From assembly GCA_017618135.1 (NCBI GenBank), contig JAFZUV010000002.1, positions 1 through 64,000 on the forward strand: a stretch of 64,000 bases of DNA, given 5' to 3'. The position numbers and the translations under genes were made by a program. Source of the stretch: Clostridia bacterium. Lineage in GTDB: Bacteria; Bacillota; Clostridia; Oscillospirales; Acutalibacteraceae. The notes beneath the pieces were generated by a model, which worked only from the letters and a program-made list of their open reading frames with translations, ran no database searches and was not told the origin of the DNA. Positions 25,383-33,759 of this stretch are shown here, one piece after another. Position 1 is the stretch's first letter. Each line of letters opens with the position of its first letter.

Positions 25383-25889
25383 TTGCCAAATGCAAAAGTT
25401 TTAGAACAAAAACAAAAAATTGTTGCGGATCTTAAGGAAAAAATCAGTGCCGCGGTTACCGGTGTTGTAGTAGACTACAAGGGTATAAATGTGGCGGATG
25501 ATACCGCGCTCAGGCGTGAGCTTCGCGAAAACGGAGTAGATTACTTTGTTGTTAAGAATACGCTTCTGTCCCGTGCGATAGCGGATACTGAGCTTGAGGG
25601 TATGCAGTCGGTTTTAGAAGGAACGACCGCCCTCGCTCTTTCAAACGAGGACTATGCCGCTCCGGCGCGCATTCTTTCAAAGTATGCCGAAAAAAGCGAA
25701 ACATTTAAGATCAAAGCCGGCTTTATTGACGGCGCTCTTGCGGATCTCGAAACCATTGGCGCTATTGCCAAATTGCCGAGCCGCGAGGTACTTCTCGCAA
25801 CAGTTGTCGGCGCTTTTCAGGCGCCAATCGCAGCCTTCGCCCGTGCCGTGCAGGCAATAGTTGATAAAAACGGCGAAGCAGCAGAATAA
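25383..25889 (+). CDS. rplJ: 50S ribosomal protein L10
   Basis: This 168-residue protein forms the base of the ribosomal stalk and binds the L7/L12 dimers. The N-terminus PNAKVLEQKQKIVADLKEKI is typical of Firmicutes. The TTG at 25383 is preferred because GAGGTG lies seven bases upstream and homologs start at this point; a GTG nine bases earlier is also in frame. It is autoregulated through the leader. Confidence 0.97.
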   Translation: MPNAKVLEQKQKIVADLKEKISAAVTGVVVDYKGINVADDTALRRELRENGVDYFVVKNTLLSRAIADTELEGMQSVLEGTTALALSNEDYAAPARILSKYAEKSETFKIKAGFIDGALADLETIGAIAKLPSREVLLATVVGAFQAPIAAFARAVQAIVDKNGEAAE

Positions 25890-25923
25890 GTAATTTAAAC
25901 AAAACTATTTGGAGGAAAAGAAA

Positions 25924-26301
25924 ATGGCAGCAGAAAAAGTTACAGCGATTGTTGAAGAGTTAAAAGCTCTTACGGTTCTTGAGCTTTCTGAGCTCGTAAA
26001 AGCAGTAGAAGAGGAATTCGGCGTATCCGCAGCGGCGGCAGTTGCAGTTGCGGCTCCCGCAGGCGGCGAAGCGGCAGCGGCTGAAGAGAAGAGCGAATTT
26101 GATGTAGTTCTCGCAGAGGCCGGCGCTGAAAAGATTAAGGTTATCAAGGCGGTAAGAGAAATTACAGGTCTTGGTCTTGCTGACGCTAAGGCGCTTGTTG
26201 ACGGCGCACCCAAAACTCTTAAAGAGGCGGCTTCTAAAGAGGACGCTGAGGCTATCAAGGCTAAACTTGAAGAGGTTGGCGCAAAGGTTGAGCTTAAGTA
26301 A
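25924..26301 (+). CDS. rplL: 50S ribosomal protein L7/L12
   Basis: This 125-residue protein has an N-terminal dimerisation helix region, an Ala-rich hinge (about residues 38-58) and the C-terminal factor-binding domain with [20 protein letters not shown]. It recruits translation factors as part of the stalk. ATG at 25924 follows TTTGGAGGAAAAG. It is co-transcribed with rplJ and ends before a strong terminator; rpoBC does not follow here. Confidence 0.98.
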   Translation: MAAEKVTAIVEELKALTVLELSELVKAVEEEFGVSAAAAVAVAAPAGGEAAAAEEKSEFDVVLAEAGAEKIKVIKAVREITGLGLADAKALVDGAPKTLKEAASKEDAEAIKAKLEEVGAKVELK

Positions 26302-26338
26302 GCAGATACCGGATTGCAGATTTAAGATTGCAGAAAAA

Positions 26339-26370
26339 AACCGCACCCTGCAGGGTGCGGTTTTTTTACC
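26339..26370 (+). terminator. Terminator of rplJL
   Basis: CCGCACCCTG/CAGGGTGCGG forms a perfect palindrome flanked by A and T runs, so it can also end the convergent cohesin transcript. Confidence 0.9.
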
Positions 26371-26375
26371 TTTAG

Positions 26376-27248
26376 TTATTCTGCTTCCTTTTTATCTGCT
26401 TTTTTCTTTATAACAACAATCGTCACGGCGCCGGCGATAAGCAATGTCGCGATAACCGCAAACACCCATATAGGCGTGGTTCTCTTTTCGGCTGACGCTT
26501 CTTCCGTCGGGACAGGATTGCCGTTTTCGTCCTCAAACTCAAGTATTTCTTCTCCGCCCGTATAATTACCGTCGCCATTGTCAAACCCTTCGCTCTTTTC
26601 GGTTACAGACGCATTTTCAGTGGCGGTTTTTGAGGCGGTCTTTGATGAGGACTTTGCGGCAGAGGATTTTTTTGTATCCGCAGCTTTGTCGGTTGAGGCT
26701 TTTGTGTCAGACGAGGCGGAGCTTGATGTTGCCGCTTTACTTCTTGTACCTGCTTCGTCTTTGCCGCCCGATATGGTCACAACACCGTTAATTGGTTTAA
26801 AATCAATTACCTTTTCGGAAACATTGAATACATCTTGGGGGTCAAAGCTAATCGCTACTTCGTGGTCGCCGTTTGCGGCGGACTTGGAAGCTGTGAATGA
26901 AAGGGTAGCGTAAACAGCGTCCTTTTTCAAATCCTCAAGCCCGTTCACCCAGTTGATAATAATGGGAGAAGTGAGCTTTTGAGGAAGCTGCTTCATACCT
27001 TCAATATCTTTTCCAAACTCAACCGAGTTAAGCTTTAAATCGGTATCGAATTTAACTGAAAATTTTGCTGAAGTAATGCCGGGATTGTCCTTTATGGAAA
27101 TTGTGACCTTAAAGTCTTCGCCGGCTTTTACCGAAGCGGAGGACACCTCAAATGCAGGTGTAGGCGTGCCTTCCGCAAGCGATATGGCCGGGCATATAAG
27201 GACTGTTGCCACAAAAATCGCAAGGGCTACAGATATTATCTTTTTCAT
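26376..27248 (-). CDS. Membrane-anchored cohesin-domain protein
   Basis: This 290-residue surface protein has a signal peptide (1-25). A cohesin domain follows at about 32-155: FEVSSASVKAGEDFKVTISI, then GITSAKFSVKFDT, then YATLSFTA and NGVVTISGG. A Ser/Ala/Lys/Thr-rich linker spans about 160-230, an acidic stretch follows, and a C-terminal transmembrane helix with a basic tail (about 256-290) ends it. This layout displays a cohesin at the cell surface to bind a dockerin partner. The secreted protein at 469-4419 carries a dockerin-like end, but pairing is not shown. AGGAGG precedes the ATG. Confidence 0.88.
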   Translation of the reverse strand: MKKIISVALAIFVATVLICPAISLAEGTPTPAFEVSSASVKAGEDFKVTISIKDNPGITSAKFSVKFDTDLKLNSVEFGKDIEGMKQLPQKLTSPIIINWVNGLEDLKKDAVYATLSFTASKSAANGDHEVAISFDPQDVFNVSEKVIDFKPINGVVTISGGKDEAGTRSKAATSSSASSDTKASTDKAADTKKSSAAKSSSKTASKTATENASVTEKSEGFDNGDGNYTGGEEILEFEDENGNPVPTEEASAEKRTTPIWVFAVIATLLIAGAVTIVVIKKKADKKEAE

Positions 27249-27368
27249 ATTCTTTCCTCCTGTATTTTCATAAACTAATTATACTCTAAGTAAAATGATT
27301 ATTCAAGCAAAAATTCTTGGAAGCTTGACAACAGCCGGTTTTTACAATATCATTATAAAAAAAGAAAG

Positions 27369-28064
27369 ATGGAACGGAAAATGTACAGGTATGAAACGCA
27401 TTCGCACACCTTTCCCGTAAGCCGCTGTGCAAAAGTGAGCGCACAGGAAACGGTGCGATTTTATAAAAAAAAGGGATACGACGGTATTTTTATTACCAAT
27501 CATTTTATAGAGGGTAACACAGTTGGGACAGAGAAAATGTCTTACGAGCAAAAAATCGAGGTTTATTTTTCCGATTATGAGGAAGCGCTGAGGGAAGGAA
27601 AGAGGCTTGAAATAAAGGTCTTTTGCGGAATAGAAACAACAAACGGCGGCACGGATTTTTTGGTTTACGGTCTCGGCAAAGAATGGTATTTGCGGCATCC
27701 GGAGATTGACAATATGATAATGTCGCAAAGACTGAGTTTTTTCAAGGAGCACGGCGCGTTGATAATTCAGGCGCATCCGTTCAGAGAAGCGGGATATATT
27801 GACCATATAAGGCTTTATCCAAGGCATATTGAGGGCGTCGAGGTTATTAACGCCAATCGCACCGAATTTGAAAATGAGATGGCTCGGATGTATGCGGAGA
27901 AATATGGTCTGCTGGGCTTTGCCGGCTCTGATAATCATACGGCGGGAAAACAGCGGTTCCTTGCCGGAATGCAAACCGAACGCCCCGTAAACAGTGAAAA
28001 GGAATTTGTTGAGGCTGTAAGAAAAGGACAAGCTGAAATATTCACGCTTGATAATGAGCAATAA
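27369..28064 (+). CDS. PHP-domain metal-dependent hydrolase
   Basis: This 231-residue protein has the PHP motifs: ETHSHT at the start, FITNHF, then AHPFR and a final GSDNHT. These bind a metal cluster in phosphoesterases such as histidinol-phosphatase and the polymerase PHP domains. The substrate cannot be read from sequence. Two starts are possible: ATG 27369, or ATG 27381 with GGAACGGA upstream. It stands alone between the cohesin gene (divergent) and azlD (convergent). Confidence 0.85.
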   Translation: MERKMYRYETHSHTFPVSRCAKVSAQETVRFYKKKGYDGIFITNHFIEGNTVGTEKMSYEQKIEVYFSDYEEALREGKRLEIKVFCGIETTNGGTDFLVYGLGKEWYLRHPEIDNMIMSQRLSFFKEHGALIIQAHPFREAGYIDHIRLYPRHIEGVEVINANRTEFENEMARMYAEKYGLLGFAGSDNHTAGKQRFLAGMQTERPVNSEKEFVEAVRKGQAEIFTLDNEQ

Positions 28065-28120
28065 ACAATAAACAGTCGGCGCCCCCCGAACAAGTCGAGT
28101 AAGAACGGACAAAAGAAAAG

Positions 28121-28172
28121 ACAGCCTCCCATGGTAGAATTAAAACAACTACCGCAGGAGACTGTTTTTGTG
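28121..28172. terminator. Bidirectional terminator between the PHP gene and azlD
   Basis: An interrupted stem pairs ACAGCCTCC...GGTAG (28121-28136) with CTACC...GGAGACTGT (28149-28165), with T runs outside. The stretch before it (28065-28120) contains nothing else I can identify. Confidence 0.65.
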
Positions 28173-28216
28173 CTGTCTGTACAATTTGGGGCAGTTCATT
28201 ACCGCCAGATGTTTTT

Positions 28217-28522
28217 TTATATGAATAATTCGGTTATAAACACCGATATTACCGATAGAATAGATACTATAGGCAGGCTCGCGCCCAACAGGCTTACCGC
28301 GACTGCGACTAAAAATCCTATAAGTGCGGATATAAAGCCGCCGGTACTGGAAAGCACACCCGGGAAAACCATCACCGCTAAAGTCACAAACGGCACATAG
28401 TGCAAAAACGATTTAAAAAACCGGCTTTTTATTCTACCTCTTATCGCCACCAGCGGTAAAGCGCGGATGAAATAGGTAACTGCCGCCATAACGGCAACGC
28501 ATATATAAATATTAGTTTTCAT
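28217..28522 (-). CDS. azlD: Branched-chain amino acid exporter subunit AzlD
   Basis: This 101-residue protein has three or four hydrophobic segments and the AzlD opening TYFIRALPLVAIRG. With AzlC it exports branched-chain amino acids or analogs. Its start overlaps the azlC stop by 11 bases, the usual coupled arrangement. Confidence 0.9.
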   Translation of the reverse strand: MKTNIYICVAVMAAVTYFIRALPLVAIRGRIKSRFFKSFLHYVPFVTLAVMVFPGVLSSTGGFISALIGFLVAVAVSLLGASLPIVSILSVISVFITELFI

Positions 28523-29228
28523 TTTTTTCCTCCGTTTCCACCGGAAAAAACACCGCCGCGACCGCCGAAATCAAAACGGTAAGAATTATTATCTTAAAGC
28601 CGGAAGAAATGTTTTTTATTACAGGCAACGCGGAAAAGAGAAAGCTTGCCGCCATAGAGGCGCCCACTATACCGGCTACGGTTCTGTTTTTTCTTGCCGG
28701 AGGGATAATTATTGCAATAAACATAGCGTATAACGCTATTCCTAAGGCGCTGAGCAAACGGGCAGGCAGAATGCTGCCTGATATAACGCCTAAAGCGGTG
28801 CCCGAAACCCAGCCGGGCAGAGCGGCGGTCATAAGCCCGTAAAAGTATGCCGGCGTAAGCTCACCGCCATATGAAACAGCAAGCGCGAAAACCTCATCGG
28901 TATTGCCGAAAGCCATAAAAAGCCTGTGGAAAAACGGGGCTTTATCGCTTATCTTTTGTGACAGCGCCGAGGACATAAGGCAGTATCGCAGATTTATTAC
29001 AAGCTGAGTAAGTGCAAGCTCAATATATCCCGCCCCCGCGGCAATACTGCCTATGGCCGCAAATTGACCGGCGGAGGTAAAATTAAGCGCCGACATAAGC
29101 ACTATACCGGCCGGGTCCAGCTTAAGTCCGCGAGCTAAAATACCGAAGGAAAAGGAAACTGCAAGGTAGCCGAAAAACACCGGCAGTCCGTTACGAACTC
29201 CGCGCAGGTATACGCTTGTCGATTTCAC
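28512..29228 (-). CDS. azlC: Branched-chain amino acid exporter subunit AzlC
   Basis: This 238-residue membrane protein has the AzlC pattern GLPVFFGYLAVSFSFGILA near the start, FTSAGQFAAIG, and the charged block MAFGNTDEVFALAV. It forms the permease of the AzlCD exporter. The GTG at 29228 is chosen because GAGGTGATAAGC directly precedes it; an ATG 54 bases upstream lacks a site and would add a non-conserved stretch. Confidence 0.92.
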   Translation of the reverse strand: MKSTSVYLRGVRNGLPVFFGYLAVSFSFGILARGLKLDPAGIVLMSALNFTSAGQFAAIGSIAAGAGYIELALTQLVINLRYCLMSSALSQKISDKAPFFHRLFMAFGNTDEVFALAVSYGGELTPAYFYGLMTAALPGWVSGTALGVISGSILPARLLSALGIALYAMFIAIIIPPARKNRTVAGIVGASMAASFLFSALPVIKNISSGFKIIILTVLISAVAAVFFPVETEEKNEN

Positions 29229-29308
29229 GCTTATCACCTCTTTTATTGACTTTATAAATTTAAGCATATATAATAAATTCAAACAAGTGAACTCGTTTGA
29301 GGGGTAAT

Positions 29309-30280
29309 ATGAAAAGTTTTACGGTTTTAGAAAATGACGACGGTAAAAGACTCGATAAATATATATCAAAAATCTGCCCTGCATTGCCAAATACGCTTCT
29401 TTACAAGTATATTCGCCTTAAGCGCATAAAGGTAAACTCCGCACGCGCAAAGGGAAATATGCGGCTGAGCACCGGCGATATTTTAGAGCTATACATAAAT
29501 GATGAGTTTTTTGCGCCGGTTTATCCGAAGTACGATTTCCTTTCAGCCTCGGACAGCCTTAGTGTCGTGTATGAGGATGAAAATATAATTATTACCGATA
29601 AGCCTCAGGGGCTTTTGTGTCATCCGGACGATAAAGAATTTACCGATACGCTGATAGGCAGAATTAAGCGCTATCTTTTTAATAAAGGAGAATATTCCCC
29701 TGAAAAAAGCGGAAGCTTTACTCCGGCTCTTGCCAACCGAATAGACCGGAACACCGCCGGCTTGGTTCTCGCGGCAAAAAACGCTTTATCACTTAAAATC
29801 CTTTGCGAAAAAATAAAAGACCGCCAGATCGACAAGCGGTATCTTGCCGTAGTGCACGGCACGCCGCGCGAAAAGAGCGCAACGCTTACCGGTTATCTTG
29901 AAAAGAACGAAAAGAAAAACCGGGTTTATATGACTGATAAAAAGCGTGATAACAACCGCACGGTAAAGACTAAATACACCGTTTTAAAAAGCAAAAACGG
30001 TCTGTCCCTATTGGAAATAGAACTGCTCACCGGACGCACTCACCAGATAAGGGCGCATATGGCGTCAATTGGACATCCGCTTTTAGGCGACGGAAAATAC
30101 GGCCACATCGCACAGGATAAAAAAGCAGGCTTCACAAAGCAAGCGCTCTATTCATATAAGCTGACTTTCAGCTTTACAAGCGACGCCGGAATACTAAATT
30201 ACCTAAACGGTAAAACCTTCGCGGTTAAAGATGTTTATTTTGCAAAACAGTTATTTGATACAGATATCCATTGCATTTAA
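29309..30280 (+). CDS. RluA-family 23S rRNA pseudouridine synthase
   Basis: This 323-residue enzyme has an N-terminal S4 RNA-binding domain (about 12-70) and the catalytic domain with the essential Asp in NRIDRNTAGLVL. TGRTHQIRAHMASIGHPLLGD follows later. It converts uridine to pseudouridine, most likely in 23S rRNA (RluC/RluD type). ATG 29309 has GAGGGG upstream. Its 3' end overlaps the convergent engB gene by about 30 bases. Confidence 0.92.
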   Translation: MKSFTVLENDDGKRLDKYISKICPALPNTLLYKYIRLKRIKVNSARAKGNMRLSTGDILELYINDEFFAPVYPKYDFLSASDSLSVVYEDENIIITDKPQGLLCHPDDKEFTDTLIGRIKRYLFNKGEYSPEKSGSFTPALANRIDRNTAGLVLAAKNALSLKILCEKIKDRQIDKRYLAVVHGTPREKSATLTGYLEKNEKKNRVYMTDKKRDNNRTVKTKYTVLKSKNGLSLLEIELLTGRTHQIRAHMASIGHPLLGDGKYGHIAQDKKAGFTKQALYSYKLTFSFTSDAGILNYLNGKTFAVKDVYFAKQLFDTDIHCI

Positions 30281-30823
30281 TATTTCGTCCTTTCCCGTAC
30301 CTTTAAGGGCGGAAAACGGGAAAACCGGCGTATCGCCCAACAGAGTTTGCCAGTAGTCTATCTGACCGGCAAGCTCTTTTTTGTTAAGCTTATCACACTT
30401 TGTAAGAACCGCCGCAAACGGCACCTTTCTTTGCGTTAAAAAGTTTATCATACGCCGGTCGTCGCCCGACAGCGTACGGCGTACATCCAAAAGCTGTAAA
30501 CAAAGCTTAATGTTGCGCTCGCCGGAAAAATACGCGTTCATAAGCGAGTCCCACCGTTCGCGCTCGGCGTCGGATATTTTAGCGTATCCGTATCCCGGCA
30601 GGTCGACAAGATAAATCTCCGCCGCTTTGAAAAAATTGATGGTTGTAGTTTTGCCGGGAGTAGAACTCACCCGCGCTATCGCTTTCCTGCCAAGCAATTT
30701 ATTTATAAGTGAGGACTTGCCGACATTTGACCTGCCGCAAAAGCATATTTCGGGGGCTATGCTTTCGGGCAACTGGTCCTTCGTGCCGAAGGATGCCGTA
30801 AACTGAGCGTTGCTTAAATTCAT
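30251..30823 (-). CDS. engB: Ribosome biogenesis GTPase YsxC/EngB
   Basis: This 190-residue GTPase aids late 50S assembly. The P-loop is GRSNVGKSS, then the T-switch in TPGKTTTINF, DLPGYGYAK (G3) and TKCDK (G4). ATG at 30823 is used because GAGGTT lies just before it and homologs start near here. It follows lon by eight bases, the common lon-engB order in Firmicutes. Confidence 0.95.
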   Translation of the reverse strand: MNLSNAQFTASFGTKDQLPESIAPEICFCGRSNVGKSSLINKLLGRKAIARVSSTPGKTTTINFFKAAEIYLVDLPGYGYAKISDAERERWDSLMNAYFSGERNIKLCLQLLDVRRTLSGDDRRMINFLTQRKVPFAAVLTKCDKLNKKELAGQIDYWQTLLGDTPVFPFSALKGTGKDEILNAMDICIK

Positions 30824-30831
30824 AATAACCT

Positions 30832-33210
30832 CTAATTTCTTATCCGCGCCGCCCTCATTGGCGGCACCGTACATGTTTTGTCAGGCTTTTTTTGAAGCGC
30901 CGATTCGATCACTTCGTCTGCAAAGCTTACCGGCACGAAACGAACATTTTTCAGTACCGTGCTGTCAACCTCATCAAGGTCAGGCAAATTGTCTTTCGGA
31001 ATAAATACCGTTTTTACCCCTCCTCGGTATGCCGCCATACTCTTTTCTTTAAGTCCTCCTATTGCCATAACCCTGCCGAGAATTGTAATTTCGCCGGTCA
31101 TAGCGACATCCCTCTTTACCGCTCTTCCGGTAAGTGCCGAAACAAGCGCCGTTGTTATCGTAACACCGGCACTCGGTCCGTCTTTAGGCGTTGCCGCCTC
31201 GGTTGCGTGAATGTGAATATCCTTTGTTTTGTAAAAATCAGAATTTATCCCGTATTTTTCGGCGGCGGCGCGCACATATGATACCGCCGCCGCGGCTGAC
31301 TCTTTCATAACATCTCCTAAATTACCGGTCAGCTCAACTTTGCCCGTACCTTTCATTACGGATATCTCTATCTGCATTATTTCTCCGCCGGTACGCGTCC
31401 AGGCAAGCCCGTTTATTATACCGACTTCGTCACGCGGCAAAATTACCTCCGGACGATACTTTTTATGACCTAAAAGTTTTTGGAGGTCGTTTGGTTTTAT
31501 GCTAACCGTGCTCGTGCCGCCCTCGGCTATCTGCTTCGCCGCTTTAGCACAAAGCGAACCGATTGTTCGTTCGAGCGACCGCACGCCTGCCTCCCGCGTA
31601 TAAAAATCTATAAGGGAATATATCGCCCCGTTTGAAATTCTGCAGTTTCCGGCGTTAACTCCGTGACTTTTAAGCTGACGGGAGAGCAAATGCCTTTTGG
31701 CAATATTAAACTTTTCTTCTCTCGTATAAGAATCAATTTCTATTATTTCCATACGGTCGAGAAGCGGAAGCGGTATAGTATTTAGTGAATTAGCGGTTGT
31801 GATAAAAACCGCCTTGCTTAAATCATACGGCATATCAAGAAAATTATCGGTAAAGGCGCAGTTTTGCTCGGGATCTAAAACCTCCAGCATTGCGCTTGCG
31901 GGGTCGCCCTTGTAATCGTTTCCTATCTTGTCTATCTCGTCAAGCAGTATTACGGGATTTGCGCTTCCCGCGTTTTTCATAGCTGTTATTATTTTACCCG
32001 GCATAGCGCCCACATAAGTCTTTCTGTGCCCCCTTACTTCCGCCTCGTCGTGCAAGCCTCCGAGTGACACCCTCGCATAATCGCGTCCCATACATTCCGC
32101 GATTGTTTTACCTATAGAGGTCTTGCCTACTCCCGGAGGCCCGGCAAGGCAAATTATCTGTCCCTTAACATCGGGGGCAAGCGCATAAACAGATATGGCT
32201 TCAAGTATTCTCTCTTTTACCCTTTGAAGTCCGTAAAAATCGCGGTCAAGTATCTTTTTCGCACGGTTTATGTCAACCCTTACCTTGCGCTCCTTATCCC
32301 AAGGCAGATTTAAGCACAGTTCTATAAAAGCGCGCTGTGATGTTGATTCATGAGCTCCCGGAGGCATTTTTGAAAGCTTGTTTATTTCGGTGTGTATGCG
32401 GTTTTTCACTTCGTCCGCCGCAATAAGCAAATCAACCTTAGAATGGTACTCGTCAATTTCATCCGCACCCTCGTCGCCGTAAAGCTCATCGGAAATCACC
32501 TTTATCTGCTCTTTTAAATAATAGTCCTTTTGAGTTTCATCCAAACGGTAACGGGTTTTTTCCCCTATACGGTTATCTATTTCGGTTATTTCGCGCTCCT
32601 TTGAAAGCAGTTCCAGTAAAACCTTTGCCCTCGTCACCACATTAAGCTGCTCTAAAACATACTGTTTATCATCAAAAGGAGCCGGAACATTAGTAGCGAT
32701 ATAATCGCAAAGATAGGAGAGATTTTCATTTGTTGCGACCGTCATCACAATATCAGCCGGCATTTTAGGGCTGACCTGTAAATAAAGCTCAAATTCCGAC
32801 CGTATCCTGCGAATAAGACCTTCTATGTAAACCGGACGGTTTTTTATGGGTTTATCATCAATTCTCGTAACCGCCGCTTTGTAAAAAGCACTGGCGGCGT
32901 TAACGCTTATGTGCCGTGCGCGCCAAAGGCCCTGCACAAGTGCCTTAACGCTGCCGTCAGGAAGCGTCAGCACCTGACGCACGCGACAAACACAGCCTAT
33001 TTTATAAAGGTCCGCTTCTTTCGGATTTTCAACCGAGATGTCCTTTTGCGTTACAAGATAAAGCGGAATGTTATTCTCCATTGAATGATTAAGTGCCGAA
33101 ACGGATTTTTTTCTTGCGACATCCAGCGTTAACATCATATCCGGAAAGGCAACCAGTCCCCTGAGTGCCAAAAGCGGATATTCAGCACCGGTATTCATTA
33201 TTTGTGACAT
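30832..33210 (-). CDS. lon: ATP-dependent protease Lon (LonA type)
   Basis: This 792-residue homohexameric cytoplasmic protease degrades misfolded and regulatory proteins. An N-terminal substrate domain (about 1-300) starts PLLALRGLVAFPDM; Walker A is GPPGVGKTS (about residue 360) and Walker B is VILLDEIDK. The proteolytic domain has GPSAGVT with the catalytic Ser and GLKEKSMAAYRGG with the Lys. Length is normal. No CIRCE or CtsR site was recognised upstream. Confidence 0.97.
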   Translation of the reverse strand: MSQIMNTGAEYPLLALRGLVAFPDMMLTLDVARKKSVSALNHSMENNIPLYLVTQKDISVENPKEADLYKIGCVCRVRQVLTLPDGSVKALVQGLWRARHISVNAASAFYKAAVTRIDDKPIKNRPVYIEGLIRRIRSEFELYLQVSPKMPADIVMTVATNENLSYLCDYIATNVPAPFDDKQYVLEQLNVVTRAKVLLELLSKEREITEIDNRIGEKTRYRLDETQKDYYLKEQIKVISDELYGDEGADEIDEYHSKVDLLIAADEVKNRIHTEINKLSKMPPGAHESTSQRAFIELCLNLPWDKERKVRVDINRAKKILDRDFYGLQRVKERILEAISVYALAPDVKGQIICLAGPPGVGKTSIGKTIAECMGRDYARVSLGGLHDEAEVRGHRKTYVGAMPGKIITAMKNAGSANPVILLDEIDKIGNDYKGDPASAMLEVLDPEQNCAFTDNFLDMPYDLSKAVFITTANSLNTIPLPLLDRMEIIEIDSYTREEKFNIAKRHLLSRQLKSHGVNAGNCRISNGAIYSLIDFYTREAGVRSLERTIGSLCAKAAKQIAEGGTSTVSIKPNDLQKLLGHKKYRPEVILPRDEVGIINGLAWTRTGGEIMQIEISVMKGTGKVELTGNLGDVMKESAAAAVSYVRAAAEKYGINSDFYKTKDIHIHATEAATPKDGPSAGVTITTALVSALTGRAVKRDVAMTGEITILGRVMAIGGLKEKSMAAYRGGVKTVFIPKDNLPDLDEVDSTVLKNVRFVPVSFADEVIESALQKKPDKTCTVPPMRAARIRN

Positions 33211-33237
33211 ATATATTCTCCCTGAAAAATTTATAAC

Positions 33238-33759
33238 TCAACCTAAAAGCACCGCGCATAAAGCATTGTCCTCAAAAACAAACCGCAGGGGGTTTTTAAG
33301 AGAACCGCATTCCACTACAGAGCGGTTGTTGCCGGCGGGCAGGAAGAACAACTCTTCCGCCTCAGGCTCTCTCTCGGTATATTTTATTCCCTGCTCGTCC
33401 AGAACATCGGTGACCTCAATGCTTATCGAGCCGGTTTCAAAGCCTAAGCAGGTATCAAACGATACTATTTTATTAAAAACAAGATTGCCGTCATCATCAC
33501 GGTAATAATAAAAATTAAACTTACCGTTTGAAGCGTAATAAGGCTCTTTTTCGCAATAAATTACAAATTCATCCTTTTTGAGCTGTTCTTTATCGGGCAG
33601 CAACTCCCCTATTTTAAACGGGCAATCGTTAAAGGTTCCCATATCTGCAAAATAGGCAATATCTATGTTGTGAGACGCCTTCTTTTCCGCCTTCTCCTTA
33701 CATCCTGCGACAAACACAAGGGTCAATAAGCAAACAAATAAAGCAATAATCTTTTTCAT
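33238..33759 (-). CDS. Lipoprotein of unknown function
   Basis: This 173-residue protein has a signal peptide with lipobox VAGC (Cys about 20), so it should be exported and lipid-anchored. The rest is acidic and beta-rich, with no known motif. Its ATG overlaps the pncB stop (ATGA) and GGAGGGAAAG lies upstream, so it is translated with pncB. I cannot relate it to NAD metabolism from sequence. Confidence 0.72.
   Translation of the reverse strand: MKKIIALFVCLLTLVFVAGCKEKAEKKASHNIDIAYFADMGTFNDCPFKIGELLPDKEQLKKDEFVIYCEKEPYYASNGKFNFYYYRDDDGNLVFNKIVSFDTCLGFETGSISIEVTDVLDEQGIKYTEREPEAEELFFLPAGNNRSVVECGSLKNPLRFVFEDNALCAVLLG

Noticed and set aside
27342-28112. 256-residue minus-strand frame opposite the PHP gene
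   Set aside because: The plus-strand gene has the PHP metal motifs; this frame has none and no ribosome site.
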